The notes: a model not told the origin generated them from the sequence alone. A stretch of 64,000 bases of DNA from CAZYIW01 sp964647705 (GCA_964647705.1 CAZYIW010000002.1:1-64000); one strand, 5' to 3'. Shown: positions 41,621 through 51,172, counted from the stretch's first letter. Program-made: numbers and translations.

Positions 41621-42724
41621 ATGAAAAGATTAATAGCTCTTCTGGGCGCCTTTTTGGTTTCTACTAGCGCTCTTTCTGAGTGGGGTGTTAACTTAAGAGA
41701 AGGTGTAACATCAATCAGTAGCGATATTTACGATCTACACATGCTGATTTTTTGGATTTGTGTAATTATTGCTGTTGGTGTATTTGGCGTGATGATATAT
41801 TCATTGTTCCAACACAGAAAGTCAAAAGGTGCTAAAGCAGCAAACTTTCACGATAACACCACTATTGAATTGGTTTGGACAGTTATTCCTATTCTAATTT
41901 TGGTAGGCATGGCAATTCCAGCAACCAGTGTGATGATAGATTTTGAAAACACAGAAAACGCTGAGATGAATTTAAAGATTACGGGTCATCAATGGAAGTG
42001 GCAGTATGAATACCCAGATCATGGCAACATTAATTTTATTTCAAACCTTGCTGAATCTTCTAAAAATGCAGTTTATGATGAAACCAACAAACCAGAAAAC
42101 TATTTGCTAGAAGTAGACAAACCTCTAGTATTACCAGCAGACACTAGAATTCGATTCTTGTTTACATCTGCGGACGTAATTCATAACTGGTGGGTGCCTG
42201 ATTTTGGTGTGAAGCAGGACGCTAACCCTGGTTTTATTAACGACGCTTGGGCTGAAATTCCGTCAAACGCTATCGGCAGATACAGAGGTCAATGTGCTGA
42301 GCTTTGTGGTAAAGATCACGGTTTTATGCCAATTGTGGTTGATGTGGTTTCTAAAGAGGACTTTAAAGCTTGGGTTGCTGATCAAAAGGCAGCGAGAGCT
42401 GCAGCAGAAGCCAGTGCTAACAAAACTTGGACTAAGGACGAGTTAATGGCCAATGGCAAAAAAGTCTATGACACCAACTGCGCAGGCTGTCACGGTGTTA
42501 ACGGTGTAGCGACAGTACCAGTTTTTCCAAACATGAAAGGCTCGGCCTTGGCAAATGGTCCAGCGGCTGACCATACTAGTATTGTTCTTCACGGTAAGGG
42601 TGCTATGCCAGCATTCAAGATGCTGGGAGATTCAGACCTAGCCTCTGTTATTACTTATGAAAGAAACGCCTTTGGTAACACTGGCAGTGTTGTTCAACCT
42701 TCAGATGTTAAATCTGCAAGATAA
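41621..42724 (+). CDS. coxB: Cytochrome c oxidase subunit II with fused cytochrome c domain
   Basis: Electron-entry subunit of the aa3 oxidase. The ATG at 41621 follows a strong GGAGG and begins a signal peptide, giving 367 residues; the frame is open 84 nt further upstream but without merit. Two membrane helices (about 41-62 and 84-104) precede the CuA domain with ligands H188, C225, E227, C229, H233 and M236. A C-terminal cytochrome c domain carries CAGCH at 287-291, making this a caa3-type subunit. First gene of the coxBA-ctaG-coxC operon. Confidence 0.96.
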   Translation: MKRLIALLGAFLVSTSALSEWGVNLREGVTSISSDIYDLHMLIFWICVIIAVGVFGVMIYSLFQHRKSKGAKAANFHDNTTIELVWTVIPILILVGMAIPATSVMIDFENTENAEMNLKITGHQWKWQYEYPDHGNINFISNLAESSKNAVYDETNKPENYLLEVDKPLVLPADTRIRFLFTSADVIHNWWVPDFGVKQDANPGFINDAWAEIPSNAIGRYRGQCAELCGKDHGFMPIVVDVVSKEDFKAWVADQKAARAAAEASANKTWTKDELMANGKKVYDTNCAGCHGVNGVATVPVFPNMKGSALANGPAADHTSIVLHGKGAMPAFKMLGDSDLASVITYERNAFGNTGSVVQPSDVKSAR

Positions 42725-42741
42725 TTTAAGGAGAAATTAAG

Positions 42742-44352
42742 ATGACAACAGCAACAGCTTCTCACGACGATCATCATCACGGGCCTGAAAAAGGCATCAT
42801 GAGATGGGTTAAAACAACCAATCATAAAGATATTGGTACGCTATATCTTTGGTTCTCTTTTATTATGCTACTGGTGGGCGGTGCATTTGCGATGGCCATC
42901 CGTTGGGAATTATTACAGCCTGGCATGCAAGTGATGGATCCGCAGTTCTTTAACTCAATGACCACCATGCATGGCTTGATCATGGTGTTTGGTGCCATTA
43001 TGCCTGCCATGGTTGGGCTTGGTAACTGGTTAATACCAATGATGGTTGGCGCTCCTGATATGGCGCTACCCAGAATGAATAACTGGTCGTTTTGGATTCT
43101 GCCATTTGCCGGTGCAATTCTACTGAGCACATTCTTTATGGAAGGCGGTGCACCTGCATTCGGTTGGACATTCTATGCACCTTTGTCAACAACCTTTGCA
43201 CCAGACTCAACTGATTTCTTTATCTTTGCAGTGCACTTATTAGGTTTTTCATCCATCATGGGTGCGATCAATATTATTGCCACTGTGCTTAATATGCGTG
43301 CGCCAGATATGAAGCTAATGGACATGCCTTTGTTTGTATGGACATGGTTAATTACATCATTCCTATTGATTGGCGCTATGCCTGTTTTGGCTGGTGCGGT
43401 TACTATGATGTTGACTGATCGTAATTTCGGTACTTCGTTCTTTGATGCTGCCGGTGGTGGTGATCCAGTCTTATTCCAGCATATCTTCTGGTTCTTTGGT
43501 CATCCAGAGGTTTATATTATGATCCTGCCAGCATTTGGTGTTGTGTCTCATATTATTCCAACATTCGCCCGTAAGCCTTTGTTTGGTTATGCGTCGATGG
43601 TTTATGCCGTTGCAGCGATTGCATTTCTTTCTTATATTGTATGGGCTCACCATATGTTTTTAACTGGTATGCCAATTGCAGGACAGCTCTACTTCATGTA
43701 TGCAACGATGATGATTGCGGTGCCTACTGGGGTGAAGGTGTTTAACTGGGTGGCCACTATGTGGAAAGGCTCAATGACATTTGAAGCACCAATGCTTTGG
43801 GCAGTTTCATTTGTATTCCTATTTACCTTGGGTGGTTTTACCGGTCTGATGATGGGTATTGCACCCGCTGATATTCAATATCACGATACTTACTTTATTG
43901 TGGCTCACTTCCACTATGTTCTAGTGAGTGGTGCATTATGGGCAATTATTGCGGCAACCTATTATTGGTTACCTAAATGGACGGGCAAGATGTATGACGA
44001 AGGTTTAGCAAAAGTACATTTCTGGTGGTCAGTTATATCAGTAAACGTGCTTTTCTTCCCGATGCATTTCTTGGGTCTTGCAGGTATGCCTAGACGTATC
44101 CCAGATTATGCCTTGCAGTTTGCAGACTTTAACTGGATTACATCAATTGGCGGTTTTGCCTTCGGTGCTTCATTCATTTTGTTTACCTACATTTTGATTG
44201 ACACTATTCGAAATGGTAAACCTGCAGATGCACGACCTTGGGAAGGCGCTAAGGGTTTAGAGTGGACACTAGAGTCTCCGGCTGCGTATCATACATTTAA
44301 TACGCCACCTTCTAGAAAATTAATTGAAGCGGAATCTCAACACACTGCATAA
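42742..44352 (+). CDS. coxA: Cytochrome c oxidase subunit I
   Basis: Catalytic subunit with heme a, heme a3 and CuB. The 536-residue protein has twelve membrane helices. Landmarks are the first heme ligand in [16 protein letters not shown], the CuB/Tyr crosslink and Glu of type A1 oxidases in [15 protein letters not shown], and the [14 protein letters not shown] segment with the two heme ligands. It starts 17 nt after coxB with the ribosome binding site AAGGAG. Confidence 0.98.
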   Translation: MTTATASHDDHHHGPEKGIMRWVKTTNHKDIGTLYLWFSFIMLLVGGAFAMAIRWELLQPGMQVMDPQFFNSMTTMHGLIMVFGAIMPAMVGLGNWLIPMMVGAPDMALPRMNNWSFWILPFAGAILLSTFFMEGGAPAFGWTFYAPLSTTFAPDSTDFFIFAVHLLGFSSIMGAINIIATVLNMRAPDMKLMDMPLFVWTWLITSFLLIGAMPVLAGAVTMMLTDRNFGTSFFDAAGGGDPVLFQHIFWFFGHPEVYIMILPAFGVVSHIIPTFARKPLFGYASMVYAVAAIAFLSYIVWAHHMFLTGMPIAGQLYFMYATMMIAVPTGVKVFNWVATMWKGSMTFEAPMLWAVSFVFLFTLGGFTGLMMGIAPADIQYHDTYFIVAHFHYVLVSGALWAIIAATYYWLPKWTGKMYDEGLAKVHFWWSVISVNVLFFPMHFLGLAGMPRRIPDYALQFADFNWITSIGGFAFGASFILFTYILIDTIRNGKPADARPWEGAKGLEWTLESPAAYHTFNTPPSRKLIEAESQHTA

Positions 44353-44364
44353 GTATTTAATTGA

Positions 44365-44469
44365 ATGAAAAATAACAAGTCTAAAACCGGTGCCATTATT
44401 ACTGCGGTAATTGCTGGCGCCATAGCCATAGGAGTGTATTTGATAACCATCATGACAAACGGTGGTTAA
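44365..44469 (+). CDS. Cytochrome oxidase small assembly protein-like, 34 residues
   Basis: A tiny open frame between coxA and ctaG: Lys/Asn-rich start (MKNNKSKTG) then one membrane helix (about 10-30) and a short tail ending TNGG. Similar single-helix proteins of about 35 residues are found at this exact place in beta/gammaproteobacterial cox operons. It ends 1 nt before the ctaG ATG. Context, length and topology support it; sequence identity is too short to judge by eye. Confidence 0.65.
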   Translation: MKNNKSKTGAIITAVIAGAIAIGVYLITIMTNGG

Positions 44470-44470
44470 T

Positions 44471-44995
44471 ATGAGACAAAATAAAATATCAAAAGCATTT
44501 TGGATAAAGCTGGTATCAGCACCCATCTTTATGTTGGTATTTGCGATTTTTATTATGCCACCAATCTATGATGTCATTTGTGACATCACAGGGTTGAATG
44601 GCAAGACAGGTAGAGCAGATAACAACTCCAAGTATGTGATTGACGAAAATAGAAAAATTAAAGTCAGTTTCTTTGCGTCAACAATGCCAGGATTGCCAAT
44701 TGACTTCGGTCCAAAGATTACTTCAATGGAGGTGGTGCCAGGTAAGTTTTATACGGCAAGTTATGTTGCAAGAAATAGCACTGACAAAGTTGTAGTAGGA
44801 CAAGCAGTGCCGAGTGTCGCTCCTGAGAACGCGGCGATACACTTTAAAAAACTAGAGTGTTTTTGTTTTGATAGACAGGAATTTAAAGCAAACGAAGAGG
44901 TTGAAATGCCCATTCGATTTGTTGTAGAGCCACAGATAGACGAAAGTGTCAAAGACATTAGTCTGTCTTATAATTTTTTTAAACTTGATAGCTAA
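44471..44995 (+). CDS. ctaG: Cytochrome c oxidase assembly protein CtaG/Cox11
   Basis: Membrane-anchored copper chaperone that delivers CuB to subunit I. I take the ATG at 44471 (174 residues) rather than the GTG at 44462. It has one helix (about 10-32, followed by PPIYDVICDITGLNG) and a periplasmic beta domain with the copper-binding motif ECFCFDRQ and the VVEPQIDESVKDISLSYNFF end typical of the family. Confidence 0.95.
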   Translation: MRQNKISKAFWIKLVSAPIFMLVFAIFIMPPIYDVICDITGLNGKTGRADNNSKYVIDENRKIKVSFFASTMPGLPIDFGPKITSMEVVPGKFYTASYVARNSTDKVVVGQAVPSVAPENAAIHFKKLECFCFDRQEFKANEEVEMPIRFVVEPQIDESVKDISLSYNFFKLDS

Positions 44996-45012
44996 ATAGA
45001 GAGGATAACAAT

Positions 45013-45897
45013 ATGAGCGAACAAGATTATTATGTGCCACACGGAACCTACTGGCCTATTATTGGGTCGATAGGTATATCAACACTTTTTGTGGGCCTTG
45101 CAAACCAGATGCATGGTGTTGAATGGGGAATGTCAGTAATGTTTTTGGGCTTGGCCATCGTCATCTTTATGATGTTTGGTTGGTTAGGACAGGTTGTTAA
45201 CGAAAGTGTTGGCGGCATGTATAACAAACAAGTTGACAAATCATTTCGTTGGGGAATGAGCTGGTTTATTTTCTCAGAAGTGATGTTCTTCGCTGCTTTC
45301 TTTGGAGCGCTTTTCTACGCCAGAGTATTGTCTGTGCCTTGGTTAGGAGGTGCTGACAATAACGTATATACACCGGAGTTATGGGATGGCTTTAAAGCCA
45401 CTTGGGACCAAATTGCATTTTCAACTCCAGGCGCTGTGCTTCAATCAGGTGTGGAGATGTCAATACCAGTTAAGTTGGTTGACACTTGGGGGTTGCCCGC
45501 ACTTAACACCGCTTTGTTATTGCTATCGGGTGTGACATTAACATTTGCACATCATGCATTACGTGCAGGCCATCGTAATAAAATTATTGGTTGGCTGGTT
45601 GCTACCATCGCATTGGGAACTGCTTTCTTAGGTTTTCAAATCATGGAATATGGCCATGCCTATGCTGATGGTTTAAAACTAACATCAGGCATCTATGGTT
45701 CTACATTCTATATGTTGACAGGTTTCCATGGCTTCCATGTAACAGTTGGCGCTATTATGCTCACAGTAATTCTTTATCGTGTTCAAAAAGGGCATTTTGA
45801 TAAAGACAACCACTTTGCTTTTGAAGGGGTTGCCTGGTACTGGCACTTCGTTGACGTTGTTTGGTTGGGCCTATTTGTTTTTGTTTATTGGGTTTAG
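45013..45897 (+). CDS. coxC: Cytochrome c oxidase subunit III
   Basis: Seven-helix accessory subunit (294 residues) with YYVPHGTYWPIIGSIG at the start, FSEVMFFAAFFGALFYARV with the helix-III Glu, and the terminal FHGFHVTVGAIMLTVILYR and GVAWYWHFVDVVWLGLFVFVYWV segments. It follows ctaG by 17 nt with a good ribosome binding site. A strong terminator follows, so downstream genes may be read at lower level. Confidence 0.97.
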   Translation: MSEQDYYVPHGTYWPIIGSIGISTLFVGLANQMHGVEWGMSVMFLGLAIVIFMMFGWLGQVVNESVGGMYNKQVDKSFRWGMSWFIFSEVMFFAAFFGALFYARVLSVPWLGGADNNVYTPELWDGFKATWDQIAFSTPGAVLQSGVEMSIPVKLVDTWGLPALNTALLLLSGVTLTFAHHALRAGHRNKIIGWLVATIALGTAFLGFQIMEYGHAYADGLKLTSGIYGSTFYMLTGFHGFHVTVGAIMLTVILYRVQKGHFDKDNHFAFEGVAWYWHFVDVVWLGLFVFVYWV

Positions 45898-45914
45898 TCA
45901 ATAAACAAATGTAG

Positions 45915-45942
45915 AAAAAGGCTCCTTTCTGGAGCCTTTTTT
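45915..45942 (+). terminator. Rho-independent terminator after coxC
   Basis: Perfect hairpin AAAAAGGCTCC - TTTCT - GGAGCCTTTTT with a T-run, 17 nt after the coxC stop and only 18 nt before the next start codon. It probably attenuates rather than isolates the downstream DUF2909-SURF1 pair. Confidence 0.88.
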
Positions 45943-45959
45943 GTTTAAGATTATTTATT

Positions 45960-46172
45960 ATGAAAATAATTATCACAATTTTAATTATTGCAATTTTGGT
46001 GTCATTGAGCACCGCTTTGGTGTCTATGCTAAGAGGCGGCGATAAGCTTTCTGATAGGATGTTTAAATCATTGGTGATTCGTGTTGGACTCAGCGTTATC
46101 TTGTTTATATTCCTTATGGTGGCAGGCTATATGGGTTGGATTACTCCGAACAGTGTCGTACCAATTAAATGA
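45960..46172 (+). CDS. Twin-helix DUF2909 protein, oxidase-associated
   Basis: A 70-residue protein with two membrane helices (about 2-24 and 43-62) separated by a basic loop (MLRGGDKLSDRMFKSLVIRV). This pattern and the location between coxC and SURF1 match DUF2909, the twin-transmembrane protein of proteobacterial cox operons. It overlaps the SURF1 start by ATGA, so translation is coupled. Function unproven. Confidence 0.82.
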   Translation: MKIIITILIIAILVSLSTALVSMLRGGDKLSDRMFKSLVIRVGLSVILFIFLMVAGYMGWITPNSVVPIK

Positions 46173-46882
46173 AAATAAAAAAAAGCTTCATCCTACCGTC
46201 AGTATTAATTCTAGCGACACTTTATGTATTAGTTTCGCTGGGTTTTTGGCAGCTATCACGCGCTGAAGAAAAACAACAAATTGAACAGCGTGTGATGGCT
46301 GCCCAACAATTACCTATTGTCAAAATACAACAATTAGACGAACTTTTAGATAAAGAATACCAAACCATAACACTTACTGGGGTGTATGACGATAACAAGC
46401 AATTTGCCTATGACAATCAAACTGTTAAGGGTCACGCAGGTTATTATGTATTAACTCCTTTTATTGTAGATAACAGCAACAAGGCGGTTTTGGTGAACCG
46501 AGGGTTTCGACCTTGGGGCGCTACAAGAAAAATAAAAAATATTGGCATAGAAATCCTTAACACAACCATCCGCGTGAGCTTGGTAAAGCCGATCAAACGT
46601 ATTGAGCTAAAATCCAACACCAAACAAGGAGTGTTTCCAAGGTTGGTTCAATCGCTCGATATTGAAAAACTCTCAGCACTGAGTGGTTATCAAATATTTC
46701 CCATGATTGCACAATTGCACCACGACGAGAAGCAAGGATTTTATCGAGATTGGAAACCTTTTTATGGCAGTGCAGATAAGCACACTGCGTACGCTATTCA
46801 ATGGTTTTTAATGGCTTTAGTTTTGTCAATTATTGCCGTTTATTTATTGTTAAAATATGTTAACAAAAATAGTAAAATTTGA
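46169..46882 (+). CDS. SURF1 family oxidase assembly protein
   Basis: A 237-residue protein with membrane helices at both ends (about 9-27 and 210-230) and a periplasmic domain between, the SURF1 topology. Family landmarks include LGFWQLSRAEEKQQ, the GYYVLTPFIVD...KAVLVNRGFRPWG core and HTAYAIQWFLMALVL at the end. SURF1 proteins help insert heme A into subunit I. Last gene of the aa3 cluster. Confidence 0.92.
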   Translation: MKIKKSFILPSVLILATLYVLVSLGFWQLSRAEEKQQIEQRVMAAQQLPIVKIQQLDELLDKEYQTITLTGVYDDNKQFAYDNQTVKGHAGYYVLTPFIVDNSNKAVLVNRGFRPWGATRKIKNIGIEILNTTIRVSLVKPIKRIELKSNTKQGVFPRLVQSLDIEKLSALSGYQIFPMIAQLHHDEKQGFYRDWKPFYGSADKHTAYAIQWFLMALVLSIIAVYLLLKYVNKNSKI

Positions 46883-46892
46883 TCTATATCAA
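46879..46892. promoter_or_regulatory. FNR-type box upstream of ccoN
   Basis: Perfect palindrome TTGAT-CTAT-ATCAA. A -10 candidate TATTAT at 46915-46920 lies so that the box is centred at -41.5 from a start at about 46927, the classic class II activation position of FNR. ccoN begins at 47009. Confidence 0.82.
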
Positions 46893-46914
46893 TAAAAGTT
46901 AATTCACTTGACTG

Positions 46915-46920
46915 TATTAT
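46915..46920 (+). promoter_or_regulatory. Predicted -10 element of the ccoNOQP promoter
   Basis: TATTAT, spaced exactly for activation by an FNR dimer at 46879-46892. No -35 hexamer is expected or seen, since the FNR box occupies that position. Confidence 0.6.
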
Positions 46921-47008
46921 TTCTTCTATGTAGAATTTCAACCTATTTTTAAAGAACACAATAAAAATAAGGGTATTTAATTAGAACTGCTAAACGAGAG
47001 GAGTCTGA

Positions 47009-48436
47009 ATGAACATTACAGAAAAATATGATTTGGGCGTGGTGAAATGGTTTGCCATAATGTCATCGGTATATTTGGTAATCGGCACCCTGGTGGGTGT
47101 TTATATTGCCGCAGAGTTGGCTTGGCCTTTTTTAAATGATCTAGGAACTGGCACCCCTTATCTACAGTTTGGTCGCCTAAGACCACTGCATACCAATGCA
47201 GTGATTTATGCTTTTGGTGGCTCAGCGCTGATGGCTTCGGCTTTTTATGTGGTGCAACGCACCAATCAAACCAGGCTTTGGAGTAACAAGATGGCGTGGT
47301 TCACCTTTATTGGATGGAATCTCATTATTCTTTCTGCGGTGGTTTCTTTCCCTTTGGGTATTACTTCAGGTAAGGAATACGCCGAACTAGAATGGCCAAT
47401 TGATATTGCCATTACTTTGGTTTGGGCATCGTATTTATATAACTTTATTATGACCATTCACATTCGCGATCGCGAAAAAGTCCCCCACATCTATGTAGCA
47501 AACTGGTTCTTTATGGGGATGATGGTGATGGTAACCTACCTTCATGTGGTTAACTCTTTGGCTATTCCGGTTGGCTGGTTTGACTCTTACTCGATTTTCT
47601 CCGGTGTACAAGATGCAATGATTCAATGGTGGTGGGGTCATAATGCTGTAGGCTTCTTCCTAACTGCCGGCTTCTTGGGCATTATGTATTATTTTGTACC
47701 TAAGCAAGCACAAAGACCCATCTACTCATATCGTCTTTCTGTAATCCATTTTTGGGCACTGATGTTTGGTTATGTGTGGTTAGGTGCTCACCATCTTCAA
47801 TATACAGCGCTACCCGACTGGGCAGGTTCATTAGGTGCGGTGATTTCATTGGCAATGATTATTCCTTCATGGGGTGGTGCACTCAACGGTATTTTGACTT
47901 TATCTGGCGCCTGGGAGCGTTTGCGTGAAGATTATATTTTGCGTTTTTTGATCATGTCTTTGGCCTTTTATGCCATGAGTACATTCGAGGGGCCTGTCAT
48001 GTCTGCAAAGACTGTAAATGCACTATCGCACTACACTGACTGGACAATTGGTCACGTACATTCTGGCGCATTGGGCTGGAACATTATGGTGGCAGCAGGT
48101 GCCATCTATCACATGATTGAAAAGATCTATGGCGTTAAACTCTCTCATAAACTTTTGGGGCTTCATTTTTGGACCCACACCATTGGCACCGTGGTATATA
48201 TCGTTGCCATGTGGGTGTCAGGTATTATGCAAGGCTTGATGTGGAGGGCTTACGATGAGTATGGTACATTGGCTTACACGTTTGCAGAGTCTGTTGCAGC
48301 CATGCATCCATATTATGTGATGAGAACAGCGGGTGGCGCACTGGTAGTTTTAGGTGCTGTAATAATGCTGAGCAATATTATTATTTCTATCCGTGGAGCC
48401 AGCCGTGAGGCCTCAGCTCAGGCGGTGACTGCATAA
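47009..48436 (+). CDS. ccoN: cbb3-type cytochrome c oxidase subunit I
   Basis: Catalytic subunit of the high-affinity cbb3 oxidase used at low oxygen. The 475-residue protein has twelve helices and His ligands in [52 protein letters not shown] (CuB and crosslinked Tyr region) and [38 protein letters not shown] ribosome binding site precedes the ATG. First gene of ccoNOQP, with an FNR-type box upstream. The maturation genes ccoGHIS are not in this window. Confidence 0.97.
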   Translation: MNITEKYDLGVVKWFAIMSSVYLVIGTLVGVYIAAELAWPFLNDLGTGTPYLQFGRLRPLHTNAVIYAFGGSALMASAFYVVQRTNQTRLWSNKMAWFTFIGWNLIILSAVVSFPLGITSGKEYAELEWPIDIAITLVWASYLYNFIMTIHIRDREKVPHIYVANWFFMGMMVMVTYLHVVNSLAIPVGWFDSYSIFSGVQDAMIQWWWGHNAVGFFLTAGFLGIMYYFVPKQAQRPIYSYRLSVIHFWALMFGYVWLGAHHLQYTALPDWAGSLGAVISLAMIIPSWGGALNGILTLSGAWERLREDYILRFLIMSLAFYAMSTFEGPVMSAKTVNALSHYTDWTIGHVHSGALGWNIMVAAGAIYHMIEKIYGVKLSHKLLGLHFWTHTIGTVVYIVAMWVSGIMQGLMWRAYDEYGTLAYTFAESVAAMHPYYVMRTAGGALVVLGAVIMLSNIIISIRGASREASAQAVTA

Positions 48437-48451
48437 GGGGGGGTAAGAAAA

Positions 48452-49180
48452 ATGGCAAAGCAAAACACAAAAGAAAGCTTCCAAGTTAAATTTGAGAAAA
48501 ACATCTTTGGCATGTATTTGTTCATGGCGCTTTCAGTGTCATTAGCGGGCATTGTTGAAATTGTGCCTTTGTTCACCCACCCAGATGCGGTGAAAGATGA
48601 GGTGACCATGACAGACGGCTCAACCAAAAGCCTTTTATGGGAACGCGGCGATAAAAAATTATCCCAGTGGAATCCAGGTGATGGTGTTCGTCCTTTAACA
48701 GCAATAGAGTTAGCAGGCCGTGACATTTATCTGCGTGAAGGCTGTTATCTGTGTCATTCACAAATGATTCGTCCGTTTAGAGACGAGAAAGAACGTTACG
48801 GACATTTTTCATTGGCCGTTGAATCAATTTATGACCATCCCTTTCAGTGGGGCTCTAAGAGAACAGGCCCTGATTTAGCGCGTTTAGGCGGTAAATATTC
48901 AGACGAATGGCATATTCTGCACATGCGTAACCCTCAAGCAGTGGTGCCTGAATCAGTGATGCCTAAGTATGCATTTTTAGACGATGCGACAGTAGACGGT
49001 GAAACTATTCAAGCACACATGGAGGGCTTGAGAAAAGTTGGTGTACCTTATACAGATGCAGACATTGATGAAGCCGCAGGCCAAGTACAAGGCAAGAGCG
49101 AGATGCAAGCGATGGTGGCTTATTTGCAATCGCTGGGCAACATGATTAAGTTTGAAGACGGTGTGGTGTATAGAGAATAA
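48452..49180 (+). CDS. ccoO: cbb3-type oxidase subunit II, monoheme cytochrome c
   Basis: Membrane-anchored monoheme cytochrome (242 residues) that passes electrons to CcoN. One N-terminal helix (about 18-38) is followed by the heme site [15 protein letters not shown] and the typical [39 protein letters not shown] segment. It follows ccoN by 15 nt; its stop codon overlaps the ccoQ start (TAATG). Confidence 0.97.
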   Translation: MAKQNTKESFQVKFEKNIFGMYLFMALSVSLAGIVEIVPLFTHPDAVKDEVTMTDGSTKSLLWERGDKKLSQWNPGDGVRPLTAIELAGRDIYLREGCYLCHSQMIRPFRDEKERYGHFSLAVESIYDHPFQWGSKRTGPDLARLGGKYSDEWHILHMRNPQAVVPESVMPKYAFLDDATVDGETIQAHMEGLRKVGVPYTDADIDEAAGQVQGKSEMQAMVAYLQSLGNMIKFEDGVVYRE

Positions 49181-49320
49181 TGACGCTGATAGATAAAATC
49201 GGTGCGGCAATTGCAATAGTTGTTTTTCTTTTATTGGCAGCTGCCTACTTTTATGCATTTAGACCAAAAAACAAAGAAAAATTTGAAAAGTTACGAAATT
49301 TTGTCAATAAAGAAGATTAA
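49180..49320 (+). CDS. ccoQ: cbb3-type oxidase small subunit CcoQ
   Basis: A 46-residue single-helix protein (helix about 8-28, then YAFRPKNKEKFE), the usual size and form of CcoQ, which stabilises the cbb3 complex. It overlaps the ccoO stop by one base and lies 17 nt before ccoP. Confidence 0.9.
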   Translation: MTLIDKIGAAIAIVVFLLLAAAYFYAFRPKNKEKFEKLRNFVNKED

Positions 49321-49337
49321 GATCGAGGAGAAGAGTG

Positions 49338-50507
49338 ATGGGTGAACACAAGAATCCATATCCAGGTGAAAACAACACAGGCCACTTTTGGGATGACGAG
49401 AACGACTTGAGAGAATTGAGCAATCGTCCACCTAGATGGTATATGTGGGCAATGTATGTCAGTGTCATCTCAGTGATTGTATATGCGCTTTATTACCCAA
49501 CCGTCCCTTGGTTTGGCGACCATAACAAAGGCACTGCAAACTGGACAGCAATCAACGAGATGAATGACAGTGTTAAGCAGCTGGAAGATTATCGAGAGCA
49601 TAAATTTGCCGATCAAGAAAAAGCCATTGCCGAGTCCACGCTTGATGATATTGTCCATGATGAAGAATTGAGAAACTATGCGCTAAAAACTGCCAAAGTG
49701 CTTTTTGGTGACAACTGCGCAGGTTGTCATGGCGCTGGCGGTCAAGGTAATGATGGTTTTCCAGTTTTGGCAGACGATGACTGGCTATTTGGAGGCACGT
49801 TGGCGGATATTTCAAATTCAATTACCAATGGTCGTCGTGGCAATATGCCAGCACGTTTTTTAGGTATTACCGATGCCGAAGCAGGCACATTGGCTGATTA
49901 TCTGATGGAAGTCAGTCGTGGTGAAACAGGTTCTGCCCAAGGTAAGGCAATTTATTTATCTAAAGGGTGTGTGGGTTGTCACGGTCCGCAGATGAAAGGT
50001 AAAACGTTCATGGGTAGCGCTAATTTGACAGACGGTATTTTCCGTTTCAAAGCAGATGATCAAAAAGCTTCTTTGGTTAGAACCATCTTACATGGTGTAA
50101 ACCAAGCACAAGATCCAAATACACAAGATGCGGTAATGCCTGGTTTCGGTAATTCGCAAGTAATCGATGCCAACCAAATCAAAAAATTAACAGTCTATGT
50201 TCATCAATTAGGTGGTGGTGTTGCGCCAAAACCCAAGGCTGCACCGATTCCTGAAGGGCTAAAGCCGGTTGAGGTTGATGGAACAGGGTTTGGTGCTGTT
50301 TTAAAAGCCGCTGAGACCAATTACAAAAAAGCACTTGATGCGAGCATGGCATGGCGGGATACTGGCAAGATGATCAAGGAAGCTAAAAAGCTTAACAAGG
50401 CCGGTAAAACCGATGTGGCAACTGCACTGGCCAAAAAAGCCAATACACAGGCGGTGAACGCACTTAAACAAGCACAAAAAGCCCCCACAGCTGGCCCTAG
50501 ATTCTAG
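49338..50507 (+). CDS. ccoP: cbb3-type oxidase subunit III, diheme cytochrome c, with extra C-terminal domain
   Basis: Diheme cytochrome subunit of 389 residues from the ATG at 49338, which suits the GAGGAG site better than a GTG one codon upstream. A membrane helix (about 36-55) is followed by two heme sites, CAGCH (127-131) and CVGCH (211-215), and the usual YVHQLGGG end near 294. About 95 further residues, absent from ordinary CcoP, form a Lys/Ala-rich helical extension with AWRDTGKMIKEAKKLNKAGK and an AGPRF terminus. This resembles, from memory, SoxXA-binding (SoxK-type) proteins. Confidence 0.95.
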   Translation: MGEHKNPYPGENNTGHFWDDENDLRELSNRPPRWYMWAMYVSVISVIVYALYYPTVPWFGDHNKGTANWTAINEMNDSVKQLEDYREHKFADQEKAIAESTLDDIVHDEELRNYALKTAKVLFGDNCAGCHGAGGQGNDGFPVLADDDWLFGGTLADISNSITNGRRGNMPARFLGITDAEAGTLADYLMEVSRGETGSAQGKAIYLSKGCVGCHGPQMKGKTFMGSANLTDGIFRFKADDQKASLVRTILHGVNQAQDPNTQDAVMPGFGNSQVIDANQIKKLTVYVHQLGGGVAPKPKAAPIPEGLKPVEVDGTGFGAVLKAAETNYKKALDASMAWRDTGKMIKEAKKLNKAGKTDVATALAKKANTQAVNALKQAQKAPTAGPRF

Positions 50508-50532
50508 CCTAAATTCATTTAATATTCAAACC

Positions 50533-50562
50533 ACCAATACCTTGATTTATTAGGGTATTGGT
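50533..50562 (+). terminator. Hairpin downstream of ccoP
   Basis: Nine-base-pair inverted repeat ACCAATACC / GGTATTGGT with a 12-nt loop, 25 nt after the ccoP stop. The T-run (TCTTTTTTG) follows only about 14 nt later, so it may be an mRNA 3' structure rather than a classical terminator. Confidence 0.45.
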
Positions 50563-50618
50563 CGGTGTGCAGAAGTCTTTTTTGTTGATTTTCTTTACGG
50601 TATAATTTCAGCTTCATG

Positions 50619-50694
50619 GCCGACATAGCACAGTTGGTAGTGCAACTGATTTGTAATCAGTAGGTCCGCGGTTCGAGTCCGTGTGTCGGCACCA
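50619..50694 (+). tRNA. tRNA-Thr (anticodon TGT)
   Basis: The 76-nt gene begins GCCGACAT and ends GTGTCGGCACCA with encoded CCA. D-arm AGCACAGTTGGTAGTGC, anticodon stem-loop CTGATTTGTAATCAG giving TGT, and T-loop GGTTCGAGTCC are all standard. A TATAAT sits at 50601-50606, close to the expected start. It stands alone rather than in the thr-tyr-gly-thr cluster of enterics. Confidence 0.97.
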
Positions 50695-50700
50695 TATCTA

Positions 50701-50734
50701 AGCCCCATTAGAAAACTTCTTTTGGGGCTTTTTT
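50701..50734 (+). terminator. Rho-independent terminator of tRNA-Thr
   Basis: Stem AGCCCCA / TGGGGCT with a 15-nt loop followed by TTTTTT, starting 6 nt after the tRNA 3' end. Confidence 0.85.
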
Positions 50735-50794
50735 ATAACCTTACTAATTATATGGTTTTATGATAGAATTAAAACACTAGTATTTTAATTCTCA

Positions 50795-51001
50795 GTGATT
50801 GTGCGTCAGACTTTTATGGGTTTAATACACAATAGATTGAATGAGTTTGTGAATTCAAAAAAATCAAAACAAGAACAGTTAGTCGAAAAACGCATTGATG
50901 CACTCAACAATGTTATTGAACATTTGCGTAGGGTCAAAAGTGTTGAAAAAGGCAAACTAAAAAAAAAGACAAAAAATAATTATATGGATCAAAAAAGATA
51001 G
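50795..51001 (+). CDS. Small basic protein, unknown, doubtful
   Basis: A 68-residue frame opening with GTG (an ATG follows at 50816), encoding a highly charged Lys-rich protein with coiled-coil-like spacing (EQLVEKRIDALNNVIEHLRRVKSVEKGKLKKK). No ribosome binding site or family is evident. It sits between the tRNA-Thr terminator and another plus-strand terminator at 51111, so something is likely transcribed here, either this small protein or an RNA. Weakly supported. Confidence 0.35.
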   Translation: MIVRQTFMGLIHNRLNEFVNSKKSKQEQLVEKRIDALNNVIEHLRRVKSVEKGKLKKKTKNNYMDQKR

Positions 51002-51110
51002 GTAGAATTGATACCTAACCAAATTGAATCAAGGGTAAAAAACGCAAATTTAATGATTTTGTTTGCGCCTCCTCTAACTCTGTCATTTGGTTATAAGGAG
51101 ATAAGAGTGA

Positions 51111-51137
51111 AAGCGGCCTTAGGGCCGCTTTTTCTTT
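51111..51137 (+). terminator. Rho-independent terminator, plus strand
   Basis: Perfect 8-bp stem AAGCGGCC / GGCCGCTT with a 4-nt loop, followed by a T-rich tract on the plus strand only. It ends whatever transcript crosses 50736-51110 and protects the convergent mogA 3' end (51173). Confidence 0.8.
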
Positions 51138-51172
51138 TATCAGCACAACCAGAAAACACCAAAAATAACAAA

